Origin: Terrimonas ferruginea DSM 30193
GTDB taxonomy: Bacteria > Bacteroidota > Bacteroidia > Chitinophagales > Chitinophagaceae
Assembly: GCF_000425585.1 (NCBI RefSeq)
Contig: NZ_KE384399.1
Span: 186,001-250,000 of the forward strand
Direction: 5' to 3'
Length of the DNA stretch: 64,000 nucleotides
Below are positions 16,577 to 25,422 of this stretch, piece after piece. The notes under the pieces were generated by a model. The model made no database searches. It was not told where the DNA came from and saw only the letters and a list, made by a program, of their open reading frames with translations. The position numbers and the translations under genes were made by a program. Numbering within the stretch: position 1 is the stretch's first letter; every line of letters starts with the position of its first letter.

Positions 16577-18064
16577 ATGAACAAACGCATCGCCGGCCTG
16601 CTTTCTCTCGCGCTTTTTACGCTTGTGGCCCTGCTGCATTTGGTATACCTCTATAAGTGGGCTGCCATTTCACCAACTGTTGCGATGGCTTCGCGGTGGG
16701 TGGTTGTTGCCAGCCTCGTCGTTTTTGCCTTATATAAAAAATCGCTTACTACCTGGATCCTGGTGGCCATGGCCATCGGCATTGAAATAGGGTTGGACTT
16801 CCGCGATTTTTCTCAAAACCTGCAATTCCTCAGTAAAATATTCCTGCGACTGGTAAAGACCATCGTAGCGCCGTTATTATTTGCCACCCTGGTGGTGGGC
16901 ATAGCCAGTCATTCCAATCTAAAGCAGGTAGGGCGCATGGGGTGGAAATCGCTCGTGTACTTTGAAATTGTTACCACACTCGCGTTGGTGATAGGTCTGG
17001 TGTTTATCAACGTAACGCGCGCCGGTGATGGCATCGTGGTGCCCGAAAAACTGGAGTTGCCAAAATCTTCGGAGAAACAATTGCAGCAAAAAATGATCTC
17101 TATCCTCGACAGTGCGGGCATTGATGTACCGCCGCGCCTGATCGACCGGCTGCCCGATGCTCCCGGCAAAGGATGGCAGGATCATATCATTGATATTTTC
17201 CCTGAAAATATTATCAAGTCTATTTACGAAGGCAACGTGCTGCCGATCGTGGTATTCAGTGTCATCTTTGGTATTGCACTGGCCCTGCTGTCGGAAAAAC
17301 GGAAACAGCCAATGCTGGATTTTACCGAAAGCCTGGCGGAAACGATGTTCAAGTTTACAAACATCATCATGTATTTCGCTCCGTTTGGGGTTGGAGCCGC
17401 TATTGCCGTAACGGTTGGCCACCTTGGTATTGATGTGCTGAAGAACCTGGCTTTGCTGTTGGTTACGCTTTACCTGGCCTTGTTTGCTTTTATATTACTC
17501 GTGCTTTTACCGGTTGCTCTGTTCATTGCCCGCATTCCGATCAAACAATTCATCAAAGCCATCCGCGAGCCGGTGTCGATAGCCTTTGCCACCACCAGTT
17601 CCGATTCGGCATTGCCCAAGGCGTTGGAGAATATGGAAAAATTTGGTGTGCCGCGTAAGATCGTTTCATTTGTTATTCCTACCGGCTATACGTTTAACCT
17701 CGACGGTACTACTTTATATCTTTCCCTTGCATCCATCTTTGTGGCGCAGGCGGCAGGTATCGATCTTTCGATTGGCGAACAATTACTGATCGGCCTGACC
17801 CTCATGCTTACCAGCAAAGGGGTGGCGGCTGTGCCGCGGGCATCGCTCGTGATCCTGATTGCCACAGCCGATTCATTCAAATTTCCCATTTGGCCGATCA
17901 TGGCGATCTACGGTATCGACGAGCTGATGGACATGGCCCGTACATCTGTGAATGTGATCGGAAATACACTTGCCAGTTGCGTAATCGCACGCTGGGAAGG
18001 AGAGTTCGATGATGAAAAAGCCCTCGCCTTCGATGAACAAAAAGCCGATGCGATTGTTGGCTAA
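16577..18064 (+). CDS. Dicarboxylate/amino acid:cation symporter (DAACS family)
   Basis: 495-residue secondary transporter of the glutamate/aspartate/C4-dicarboxylate family, inner membrane. Two extra N-terminal helices precede the core. Signatures are AFATTSSDSALPKALENME (HP1 serine-rich loop), PTGYTFNLDGTTLY (TM7) and MARTSVNVIGN with the substrate-binding Asp and Arg/Thr region in TM8. A soluble insertion of about 60 residues around 160-215 is larger than in GltP. It is first of three membrane-protein genes (DedA and MFS follow within 50 bases), probably an operon. Confidence 0.93.
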   Translation: MNKRIAGLLSLALFTLVALLHLVYLYKWAAISPTVAMASRWVVVASLVVFALYKKSLTTWILVAMAIGIEIGLDFRDFSQNLQFLSKIFLRLVKTIVAPLLFATLVVGIASHSNLKQVGRMGWKSLVYFEIVTTLALVIGLVFINVTRAGDGIVVPEKLELPKSSEKQLQQKMISILDSAGIDVPPRLIDRLPDAPGKGWQDHIIDIFPENIIKSIYEGNVLPIVVFSVIFGIALALLSEKRKQPMLDFTESLAETMFKFTNIIMYFAPFGVGAAIAVTVGHLGIDVLKNLALLLVTLYLALFAFILLVLLPVALFIARIPIKQFIKAIREPVSIAFATTSSDSALPKALENMEKFGVPRKIVSFVIPTGYTFNLDGTTLYLSLASIFVAQAAGIDLSIGEQLLIGLTLMLTSKGVAAVPRASLVILIATADSFKFPIWPIMAIYGIDELMDMARTSVNVIGNTLASCVIARWEGEFDDEKALAFDEQKADAIVG

Positions 18065-18108
18065 ATCAAACTACTATCCCTAAAACTTCCGAATTAAAAG
18101 TTTAAAGA

Positions 18109-18876
18109 ATGTTTCATTTATTGCTCGATGCAGGATTTCACTGGACACAATTGTTGCAACCTCAATGGTATGTTGAGAACGGAGGGTTGTGGCTCCTGCT
18201 TTTTGTGGTGTTTGCCGAAACCGGATTATTTGCCGGCTTCTTTCTGCCCGGTGATACGCTGCTTTTTGTTGCCGGTATCTATGCACATAAACTGGACAAC
18301 GGAGAACCCGGATTGACGCACCAGTTCCTGAAGCATGTGGGCATGGGCAACGTGCACAATGAATGGGTTGACCTTTTTGTATTGTGGGGATTGATCTCTT
18401 TGTGTGGCATTGTAGGAAATGCCGTGGGTTACTGGACGGGACGCAAAGTCGGCCCTTCCATGTATACCTGGCGGGAAAACTTCTTTTTCAAACGCAGGTA
18501 TCTGCACCAGGCGCACGACTTTTATGAAAAGAACGGCGGCGGAGCGATTATCGTTGCGCGTTTCCTTCCCTTCATCAGAACCTTTGCACCGATCATTGCA
18601 GGCATTGTAAAAATGGAACGTAAGAAGTTCATGTTTTATAATATCGTTGGTTGTCTGGCCTGGGTATTCAGTATGGTCTTTGCGGGACACTTCCTGCAGA
18701 AATGGATACTTTCTTCCTTCGGCTTTGATCTGAAAGAACACCTGGAGATCATTATCATCGGTATTGTACTCATTACCACAGCGCCGGTACTGATCAAATT
18801 GTTTGGAGGGAAGAAGAAGATCGATCCGCCTGTTCCTCCGGCACCTGAAACGCCGGATACCGACAAAGCCTCCTGA
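18109..18876 (+). CDS. DedA family membrane protein
   Basis: 255-residue inner-membrane protein of the DedA/VTT family, relatives of which translocate undecaprenyl phosphate or other lipids. Family motifs: ETGLFAGFFLPGDTLLF, GNAVGYWTGRKVGPSMY and the conserved RFLPFIRTFAPIIAG. Four to five hydrophobic segments with the re-entrant loops expected. The C-terminal tail is proline-rich. It lies 44 bases after the symporter and 5 bases before an MFS gene. Confidence 0.92.
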   Translation: MFHLLLDAGFHWTQLLQPQWYVENGGLWLLLFVVFAETGLFAGFFLPGDTLLFVAGIYAHKLDNGEPGLTHQFLKHVGMGNVHNEWVDLFVLWGLISLCGIVGNAVGYWTGRKVGPSMYTWRENFFFKRRYLHQAHDFYEKNGGGAIIVARFLPFIRTFAPIIAGIVKMERKKFMFYNIVGCLAWVFSMVFAGHFLQKWILSSFGFDLKEHLEIIIIGIVLITTAPVLIKLFGGKKKIDPPVPPAPETPDTDKAS

Positions 18877-18881
18877 TAACT

Positions 18882-20135
18882 ATGCAACCGCTTGCCCCTT
18901 CTAACAAAACTTCTGTCTTCAACATTGCCGTTGTAGTGGCGGCACTGGGCTATCTTGTAGATATCTACGATCTGCTTTTATTTACCATCGTACGTGGCCC
19001 GAGTCTCCGCGATCTGGGTGTGCCGATGGATGATTTAAAAGCGGTGCAGGCCGCAAGTGCCAAGATCATCAACTGGCAGATGGTAGGGTTGCTGATAGGA
19101 GGGATCTGCTGGGGCATTATGGGCGATAAAAGAGGACGGCTTTCAGTCTTGTTTGGTTCTATCGTATTATACTCTATCGCTAATTTTCTGACCGGCTTTG
19201 TGCAAAACACTGATCAATATGCGTGGGCACGTTTTGCGGCCGGTATTGGCCTGGCAGGCGAACTCGGTGCAGGCATCACGTTGGTCAGTGAATTATTACC
19301 CAAAAATAAAAGAGGCATTGGCACGTCGCTGGTGGCGGGGATCGGCTTGTTCGGAGCCGTGTTTGCCTATTTTACCTTTCAATATACGCAGGACTGGCGT
19401 TTGTGTTACAAGATAGGCGGAGGGCTGGGCGTTGGTTTATTATTATTGCGTATCAGTGTGGCGGAGAGTGGTATGTTTCACCAGGTAAAACAAACGAATG
19501 TGAAGCGTGGCAACCTGCTCATGTTTTTTCAGAATAAGCATCGTTTCCGGAAATACATTCTCGCGATACTGATCGGGTTGCCGACATGGTTTGTGATTGG
19601 CGTATTGGTCAACTTCAGTAATATTTTTGCAAAAGCTTTTTATGGTGATAACAAAGTGGACTCAGGTCGTGCTATCATGTACGCCTATGCTGCTATTGCG
19701 GTGGGCGATATCCTGGTAGGGCTGGTGAGTCAATATTTTAAAAGCAGGAAAAAAGCCTTGTACCTGTTTTATTTGTTCACGATTCTATCCGGCATTTTCT
19801 TTTTCAGCGGTGCTGTCCGATCAGACTCCACGATGTACCTGGCCTGCGCGATGCTTGGTTTCAGTACGGGCTTCTGGGCAATTTTTGTTACGATGGGAGC
19901 GGAACAATTTGGTACCAATCTCCGCGCGACAGCGGCTACTAGTATTCCCAATATGGTACGTGGTGCATTACCGCTGATCAATATGCTTTATCTCGATGTG
20001 CTGCAGAAGAGTTGGGGCTGGTCGGTGATCAACAGTGCTATTACCACGGGAGTGCTGGTAATGAGTATAACCCTGGTGGCGGCATATTTTACGGAGGAGA
20101 CGTTTCATAAGGATCTGAATTATGTGGAGGAGTGA
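18882..20135 (+). CDS. MFS transporter, sugar/metabolite type
   Basis: 417 residues with 12 predicted membrane helices. The helix 2-3 loop carries the MFS motif as GDKRGRLSVLFGS, and helix 4-5 shows GAGITLVSELLPKNKRG, a pattern of the metabolite:H+ symporter/sugar porter side of the superfamily. Substrate unknown. The start is 5 bases after the DedA stop, suggesting translational coupling. The gene is followed by heptad repeats and no terminator hairpin that I can see. Confidence 0.88.
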   Translation: MQPLAPSNKTSVFNIAVVVAALGYLVDIYDLLLFTIVRGPSLRDLGVPMDDLKAVQAASAKIINWQMVGLLIGGICWGIMGDKRGRLSVLFGSIVLYSIANFLTGFVQNTDQYAWARFAAGIGLAGELGAGITLVSELLPKNKRGIGTSLVAGIGLFGAVFAYFTFQYTQDWRLCYKIGGGLGVGLLLLRISVAESGMFHQVKQTNVKRGNLLMFFQNKHRFRKYILAILIGLPTWFVIGVLVNFSNIFAKAFYGDNKVDSGRAIMYAYAAIAVGDILVGLVSQYFKSRKKALYLFYLFTILSGIFFFSGAVRSDSTMYLACAMLGFSTGFWAIFVTMGAEQFGTNLRATAATSIPNMVRGALPLINMLYLDVLQKSWGWSVINSAITTGVLVMSITLVAAYFTEETFHKDLNYVEE

Positions 20136-20143
20136 AACAGCCG

Positions 20144-20296
20144 TAATAAGTAATAAGTGGTAAGTGAGGCTTAAGGCTTAAGTTGTAGGGTGTAAGGCTC
20201 AGGGAGCACAATCACTTATTGACTTATTCACCTATTCACCATTCACGATTGACGATTGACGATTCACCATTCACCTATTCACTGATTCACTTATTA
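20144..20296 (+). repeat. Heptad repeat array before the DUF4254 gene
   Basis: Three kinds of 7-bp units follow one another: AATAAGT, then TAAGGCT/GTAAGGC, then TTCACCA/TTGACGA/TTCACGA. The array ends next to the -7 box of the downstream gene and is in its orientation. Confidence 0.8.
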
Positions 20297-20299
20297 TGC

Positions 20300-20307
20300 T
20301 ACTTTTG
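20300..20307 (+). promoter_or_regulatory. -7 box TActTTTG of the DUF4254-GT9 operon
   Basis: Exact consensus, 4 bases before the ATG at 20312; this fixes the start and predicts a leaderless mRNA. Confidence 0.68.
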
Positions 20308-20311
20308 CTCC

Positions 20312-20920
20312 ATGCAGATCAACGAAGCCGTTACTATTTTTCAGCAAAGTATACGTGACTATCACGTTGCTGATTCAGTGGATACGCCAGTAAACAACCC
20401 TTTTGCCGCCAGTACGCTGGAGCATCTTCTTTATCTCAAAAACTGGGTGGATACCGTGCAGTGGCACCTCGAAGATATTATCCGCAATCCGGCCATCGAT
20501 CCCGCAGAAGCGCTGCTCCTCAAGCGTCGCATCGACGCCTCCAATCAACACCGTACCGATCTGGTCGAATATATTGATAGCTGGTTCCTGGAAAAATACA
20601 GTACCGTTGTTCCCGCAGCCGACGCTCGTTTCAATACCGAAAGCCCCGCATGGGCCATCGATCGCCTCTCCATCCTCGAACTCAAGATTTATCATATGCA
20701 GGTGGAAGCAGAACGCACCGACGCTTCCGCAGAACACCGGCAGAATTGCCAGGCCAAACTAAATGTGCTGCTCACGCAACGGCAGGATCTTACACAAGCC
20801 ATCGATGAACTTATCGAAGACATTGCTGCGGGCCGCAAATACATGAAAGTGTATAAGCAGATGAAGATGTACAATGATGAAAGCCTGAACCCGGTATTGT
20901 ACCAGCAGAAGAATAGTTGA
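20312..20920 (+). CDS. DUF4254 domain protein
   Basis: 202-residue soluble helical protein, DUF4254, a family found in Bacteroidota and commonly next to glycosyltransferase genes of envelope polysaccharide or LPS synthesis. The segment AWAIDRLSILELKIYHMQ and the long helices after it are characteristic. Enzymatic role unknown. The earlier frame start inside the repeat array is rejected because the promoter box lies 4 bases before this ATG. Its TGA overlaps the ATG of the glycosyltransferase by one base (TGATG), so the two are translationally coupled. Confidence 0.88.
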   Translation: MQINEAVTIFQQSIRDYHVADSVDTPVNNPFAASTLEHLLYLKNWVDTVQWHLEDIIRNPAIDPAEALLLKRRIDASNQHRTDLVEYIDSWFLEKYSTVVPAADARFNTESPAWAIDRLSILELKIYHMQVEAERTDASAEHRQNCQAKLNVLLTQRQDLTQAIDELIEDIAAGRKYMKVYKQMKMYNDESLNPVLYQQKNS

Positions 20921-21903
20921 TGCCGGCACCTCGTCATATCCTGGTATTTCGCTTTTCCGCGTTGGGCGATATCGCCATGACCGTTCCCGTGCTTCGCTGC
21001 CTGTTGCAGCAACACGAGAACCTCACCATTACAATGGTCTCGGTTCCTTTTGTCAAACCTTTATTTGATCATATTCCACGTTTGCATTTTATGGGTGCGG
21101 ACATCCGCGGCGAATACAAAGGCATACGTGGATTGTGGCGTCTTTCACGCAGGTTGAAAAAAGAAGTGGCTTATGATGCCGTAGCCGACCTGCACGATGT
21201 GCTGCGTACAAAGATTCTTCGCCAGTTCTGCCGACGGGGTCCTTTGGCTGTAGTCGACAAAGGCCGCGCAGAGAAGAAAGAACTGACAAGAGCACACAAC
21301 AAAGTACTACGCCAATTGCCGACGATGTTTGAACGGCACGCGGAAGTTTTTGCAACATTGGAACGTCCGGTTAAGCTAATCATCCAGGAGGGAATAAACC
21401 CGGTTACTAAAACGGATTCAGGAAAAACAGTTGGTATTGCACCTTTTGCCAAACATGCGGCGAAGATGTATCCGCTGGATGATATGAAAGAAGTGGTGAA
21501 AAGAATTGCAGGATTCCCTGACACAAAAGTGTTGTTGTTCGGAAGCAAACAGGAAGCTGCATTGTTGGAGGATTGGGCAGCTGAAATTCCGGGTGTAAAA
21601 TCCCTGGCGGGTAAAATAAGTTTTGCCGAAGAACTCGCCATCATTGCCCAATTGAAAGCGATGGTAAGCATGGACTCAGCCAATATGCATTTGGCTTCTT
21701 TGTATGGTGTACCGGTTGTTTCCATCTGGGGTGGTACACATCCTTATCTGGGTTTCTATGGTTGGGGACAGGATCCTTCATTAGCTATACAAATCGAACA
21801 TCCTTCCAGGCCAAGTTCCGTATTCGGCAACAAGCCCTGTGAAGGATGCATGGAAGGCATTACTCCCGCCTTGATCGCAGCACGCGTTTACTCCATTATT
21901 TGA
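20920..21903 (+). CDS. Glycosyltransferase family 9 (heptosyltransferase-like)
   Basis: 327-residue GT9 enzyme, GT-B fold, related to ADP-heptose:LPS heptosyltransferases acting on the cytoplasmic face of the inner membrane. N-terminal FRFSALGDIAMTVPVL binds the acceptor; the nucleotide-sugar domain shows GIAPFAKHAAKMYPLD, MVSMDSANMHLASLYGVPVVSIWGG cut here as SMDSANMHLAS and VSIWGGTHP. A TTG three bases earlier is in frame, but ATG 20920 is preferred. The last 8 bases overlap the end of the opposite-strand small gene. The sugar transferred is not known. Confidence 0.9.
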   Translation: MPAPRHILVFRFSALGDIAMTVPVLRCLLQQHENLTITMVSVPFVKPLFDHIPRLHFMGADIRGEYKGIRGLWRLSRRLKKEVAYDAVADLHDVLRTKILRQFCRRGPLAVVDKGRAEKKELTRAHNKVLRQLPTMFERHAEVFATLERPVKLIIQEGINPVTKTDSGKTVGIAPFAKHAAKMYPLDDMKEVVKRIAGFPDTKVLLFGSKQEAALLEDWAAEIPGVKSLAGKISFAEELAIIAQLKAMVSMDSANMHLASLYGVPVVSIWGGTHPYLGFYGWGQDPSLAIQIEHPSRPSSVFGNKPCEGCMEGITPALIAARVYSII

Positions 21904-22141
21904 AACGATCGGTTAGCTGATCCCACCACGATTTCTGTTGTGGGTATAACAGAGGGTACGCTGTTTCGGCTTTGATCTCATTCAGGATTTCTTCTCCGAT
22001 TTGGTGTTTTTCTTGTTCGGACGCAACGGCCGTTGTTTTATCCACTAAGGCCAGCCAATTCTGAATCTGGCGTGTTTCTGCCGGCTTAGCTTCGCCATCG
22101 AGATAGCGGGATAATTTTTTATGTAAGATTTCTTTTTTCAT
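21896..22141 (-). CDS. Small FecR/anti-sigma-like N-terminal domain protein, 81 aa
   Basis: 81 residues resembling only the cytoplasmic N-terminal part of FecR-type anti-sigma factors: LHKKLSRYLDGEAKPAETRQIQNWL (shown in two parts: LHKKLSRYLDGEA and ETRQIQNWL). It stops at ..WWDQLTDRFK just where FecR proteins normally enter their membrane helix, so there is no transmembrane or periplasmic domain. It starts 10 bases after the sigma-like gene and clearly forms an operon with it. Likely a soluble partner or a truncated relic; assignment is by pattern and moderately sure. Confidence 0.6.
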   Translation of the reverse strand: MKKEILHKKLSRYLDGEAKPAETRQIQNWLALVDKTTAVASEQEKHQIGEEILNEIKAETAYPLLYPQQKSWWDQLTDRFK

Positions 22142-22151
22142 AAGCAGGGAT

Positions 22152-22637
22152 TTAAAAGTTCATCATCATTTGAAGTGCTTTCCGCAGTTGACGGAATCCA
22201 AAAGAAGATTCTTCAGGTCGAAGGGAAAAGAGAATGGGGCGTACTACGGTGTCTTCACGTTCCCGTGTTTTGACAGGAGCCGTAACAGGTTTGCGCGCCT
22301 GCTGCAATGCCTGTGTGGCAAACGTGGGCAGAATTTCTTCTTCGACGGCCGTGCCCTCATCGAGTTGATGATGCAAGGCAGCAATAACAGCGCTGCGTAC
22401 ACAGCTATATAAATGACGGTTCACTGAGAAGTCAACCGGAATCGTAAATCTGTTTTCCCAGAGGTCAACAAATATTTTCTTTACGATTTGGCGGGCTTCT
22501 TCCTGGCTGTGAAGTTTGCCGCAGCAATAATTGTAAAGCGAAAACCAATAACGATGATAGATTTCTTCGAACGCAGCCGTATCATTTGTCTGCATTCTAT
22601 CGATCAGTTGGCTGTCTGTTGAATAATCCCTGTTCAT
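22152..22637 (-). CDS. Sigma-70-like protein with region 2 but no region 4
   Basis: 161 residues. The first half is a typical Bacteroidota ECF (FecI-like) region 2: AAFEEIYHRYWFSLYNYC, ARQIVKKIFVDLWENR and HLYSCVRSAVIAALHH. The second half should carry the region 4 helix-turn-helix for -35 recognition, but instead is a Pro/Ala/Thr/Arg linker ending FRQLRKALQMMMNF; no LSxxEIA-type motif is present. The reading frame is intact, so this is either a decayed sigma factor or a region-2-only variant. It is paired with a FecR-like stub downstream. Confidence 0.72.
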   Translation of the reverse strand: MNRDYSTDSQLIDRMQTNDTAAFEEIYHRYWFSLYNYCCGKLHSQEEARQIVKKIFVDLWENRFTIPVDFSVNRHLYSCVRSAVIAALHHQLDEGTAVEEEILPTFATQALQQARKPVTAPVKTREREDTVVRPILFSLRPEESSFGFRQLRKALQMMMNF

Positions 22638-22803
22638 ACACGTAACATTTATTTAAAACAATAAACCAGGGATATTGGAATTTTATGGGTTAGCGAAAAC
22701 AGTTGTTTTCGTCATCACTCATGCAAAGGCAAATGGAATGCCGGGAGACGGGATACAGGCATCCGGAAAGTGCAGTTGGAACATTATGAGAACGTTAGCA
22801 CAT

Positions 22804-22834
22804 AAAAAAGCCTGATCACGTTGTGCGATCAGGC
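22804..22834 (-). terminator. Terminator of the ABC-F gene
   Basis: A perfect 8-bp stem GCCTGATC/GATCAGGC around a 9-nt loop, with a T-run on the minus strand, 47 bases past the stop codon. Confidence 0.9.
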
Positions 22835-22880
22835 TGTATCAATTGTGGTGATTTTTTTCCCACTTGTTGTATTTGGATTG

Positions 22881-24773
22881 TCATCTTCCATCCAATTCGC
22901 TGAGTTCCAGCCAGCGCATTTCCTTTTCATCGAGTTGACTGCTTATATCCCCGATTTCTGTGGATAACCGGTGCATTTCTTCAAATGGTGTATTGCTATC
23001 ATTTAGAAGGGCAGTTATACGCGCTTTCTCCGCAGTAAGCCGCGCAATGTCTTTATCGAGATTTTCCAGTTCATGTTTTTCCTTGAAGGAAAGACGGCGT
23101 TGCGGTGCGGGTGCAGCGGCAGGTTTTGTTTCGGCAACCGGTGCCGGCGTTTGCTGCATTGCTGCTTTTGCGGCGGCAGGTTTCAGCTCTTCTGCTCTGT
23201 ATTGAGAGTAGTTACCCGGGAAATCCCTGATAACGCCATCACCTTCGAACACAAAAAGGTGATCCACCAGTCTGTCCATAAAGTAACGGTCGTGCGATAC
23301 AATTAATAAACAACCCGGAAAGTCTGACAGGAAATTCTCCAATACACTCAGTGTGGGAAGATCCAGATCATTTGTCGGTTCATCGAGTACCAGGAAGTTG
23401 GGGTTTCTGAACAGGATAGTCAGCAAATGCAGGCGTCTTTTTTCGCCACCACTCAGTTTGCTGATAAACGTGTATTGTTTGTCCGGTTCAAAAAGAAAGA
23501 GTTGAAGGAATTGTGCGGCACTCATCGTGGAGCCGTCGGCCAGCGGAAAATGTTCGGCTATGTTTTTTACATACTCGATCACGCGCACGTCTTCTTTTAT
23601 CACCAGTCCCTGCTGCGAATAGTTGCCGAAAATAACAGTATCACCGATGTTGATCTTGCCACTGTCGGGTTCTTCCAGGTGCTGCAACAGATTGATAAAA
23701 GTGGATTTGCCCGCGCCGTTTTTACCAACGATACCGATGCGTTCTCCTTTGGAAAATGTATAGTCGAAGCCTTTGAGGATAGTTTTATCACCAAAGCTTT
23801 TGTATACTTTTTTCATCTCGGCCACCTTTCCGCCGAGGCGGCTCATCTTCATTTGCAATTCCAGCCGCTGGTCTTCCAGTTGTTGTTTGGCTTTCTTTTC
23901 AATTTCGTAGAAATTGTCCTGGCGGCTTTTGGATTTAGTGGTACGGGCGCGCGGTTGCTTGCGCATCCATTCCAGTTCTTTGCGATAAGTGTTGCGCGCT
24001 TTATCGATGCTGGCCACTTCACTTTCCTGGCGGGCGGCTTTTTTTTCGAGGTAATTGGCATAATCGCCTTTGTGTTCGTACAGGTTGCTGCCTTCCATTT
24101 CCCATATTTCATCACATACCGCATCCAGGAAATAGCGGTCGTGCGTCACCAGCAGCAATGTCACACCTTCTTTATCGAAGTAATGTTCGAGCCATTCCAC
24201 CATTTCCACATCGAGGTGGTTGGTGGGTTCGTCCATGATCAGCAGCACGTGTTTGTGCTCGAAGCCGATATCGATCAGTGTTTTAGCCAATGCTATGCGT
24301 TTACGCTGCCCGCCACTGAGCGTAGATACTTTCTGATTCAGATGTGGCTGAATGTTTAACCGGCCGAGAATCTGTTTCACCTTGGCATCAAAATCCCAGG
24401 CGCCCAGTTCGTCCATTTTTAAAATAGCAGCGGTCAGCTTTTCCTCCTCATTGGCTTCGCTCAGCCGCTCGAACTCCCGGATGGCGTTGATCACCGGGTG
24501 ATTATGGAAGAAAATATTGTCGAGCGCTGTTTTTCCTTCGTCGAATTGAGGTTCCTGTTCAAAGAGAACTACGTCTACGTCTTTGTGTATCCACACTTTA
24601 CCACTGTCGGCCGTTTCTTTGCCGGCCAGTATTTTAAGGAGGGTGGATTTGCCCGAACCATTACGGGCCACCAGGGCAATTTTATCACCTTCTTCAATGT
24701 GAAAGGAAATGTCGCTGAACAAAGGCTGGATGCCATAAGATTTGGAGAGATTCTCAACCGATACATAATGCAT
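22881..24773 (-). CDS. ABC-F family ATPase (Uup-like)
   Basis: 630-residue soluble protein with two ABC ATPase domains and no membrane segment, so a translation-associated ABC-F protein rather than a transporter. Domain 1: Walker A ARNGSGKST, signature LSGGQRKRIALAK, Walker B LLIMDEPTNHLD. A basic linker follows (about 240-320). Domain 2: GKNGAGKST, LSGGEKRRLHLL, FLVLDEPTNDLD. The C-terminal 80 residues form a charged coiled coil after an Ala/Pro stretch, as in Uup. TAtcTTTG lies 4 bases before the ATG. Monocistronic, with a strong terminator. Confidence 0.93.
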   Translation of the reverse strand: MHYVSVENLSKSYGIQPLFSDISFHIEEGDKIALVARNGSGKSTLLKILAGKETADSGKVWIHKDVDVVLFEQEPQFDEGKTALDNIFFHNHPVINAIREFERLSEANEEEKLTAAILKMDELGAWDFDAKVKQILGRLNIQPHLNQKVSTLSGGQRKRIALAKTLIDIGFEHKHVLLIMDEPTNHLDVEMVEWLEHYFDKEGVTLLLVTHDRYFLDAVCDEIWEMEGSNLYEHKGDYANYLEKKAARQESEVASIDKARNTYRKELEWMRKQPRARTTKSKSRQDNFYEIEKKAKQQLEDQRLELQMKMSRLGGKVAEMKKVYKSFGDKTILKGFDYTFSKGERIGIVGKNGAGKSTFINLLQHLEEPDSGKINIGDTVIFGNYSQQGLVIKEDVRVIEYVKNIAEHFPLADGSTMSAAQFLQLFLFEPDKQYTFISKLSGGEKRRLHLLTILFRNPNFLVLDEPTNDLDLPTLSVLENFLSDFPGCLLIVSHDRYFMDRLVDHLFVFEGDGVIRDFPGNYSQYRAEELKPAAAKAAMQQTPAPVAETKPAAAPAPQRRLSFKEKHELENLDKDIARLTAEKARITALLNDSNTPFEEMHRLSTEIGDISSQLDEKEMRWLELSELDGR

Positions 24774-24777
24774 GGCG

Positions 24778-24785
24778 CAAAGATA
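24778..24785 (-). promoter_or_regulatory. -7 box TAtcTTTG of the ABC-F gene
   Basis: Exact consensus on the minus strand, 4 bases before the start codon. Confidence 0.65.
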
Positions 24786-24861
24786 ACGAAGGACTTACGG
24801 TTTCCGGCATGCCGGGTTTGTGGCACAGTTTTTTTATTATATATATTCTAAACCATTTGTT

Positions 24862-25422
24862 ATGGCAACACATCTTATTCAAACAATACAGGAAACGCTG
24901 GGATATGCTCCACTGCATAAGATCAGTCCCAACAGCCAGGAGACCAGGGAAAAATGGCACCAGACCGTTGGCGAAAATCTTGCACAGGCTGCGTTACCCG
25001 CTGTTCTTACCGGCATATTCAAGTTTACACGTAATCATGAAAATTGCCAAAGCCTGCTTCAAAGCGGTACAAATGAAGACTGGCTGCATATTCTTTATGA
25101 TGGTCGCGAAAAACAAGCCGTCGAAAAAGTGGCGAATTACGCCGGCGCGGGCGCCGATGAAACAGAGCGCCATATGGAAAATATTGCCGACGAAGCCATC
25201 AGCGAGATCAAGAAAAGGCTGGGGGATAACGCAACACCCGATAATGTGAAAGATTTGCTGAACGGCGAACGTCACGATATACTGGCGCATTTGCCCGCAG
25301 CATTACAGCTGGGCACCGTATTAAAAGACGAAACATTGGACGACCGCACCAATAAGATGGAAGGTCCGGTTTCCAACATCATGCACAAGATCGGTAACAC
25401 CTTGTCGGGAAGTGACGAATAA
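24862..25422 (+). CDS. Hypothetical protein, 186 aa
   Basis: A soluble, mostly helical protein of no family I can name with confidence. It has no signal peptide or membrane helix. The middle contains VEKVANYAGAGADETERHMEN and the C-terminus LAHLPAALQLGTVL, a layout of amphipathic helices. I start at MATHLIQTIQETLG; the frame 42 bases earlier would begin inside the AT-rich divergent promoter region. It is divergent from the ABC-F gene, and its TAA abuts the stop of the J-domain gene. Confidence 0.7.
   Translation: MATHLIQTIQETLGYAPLHKISPNSQETREKWHQTVGENLAQAALPAVLTGIFKFTRNHENCQSLLQSGTNEDWLHILYDGREKQAVEKVANYAGAGADETERHMENIADEAISEIKKRLGDNATPDNVKDLLNGERHDILAHLPAALQLGTVLKDETLDDRTNKMEGPVSNIMHKIGNTLSGSDE

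Noticed and set aside
23427-24359. 310-codon open frame antisense to the ABC-F gene
   Set aside because: Phe/His-rich translation with no motif; fully inside the well-supported ABC-F gene.
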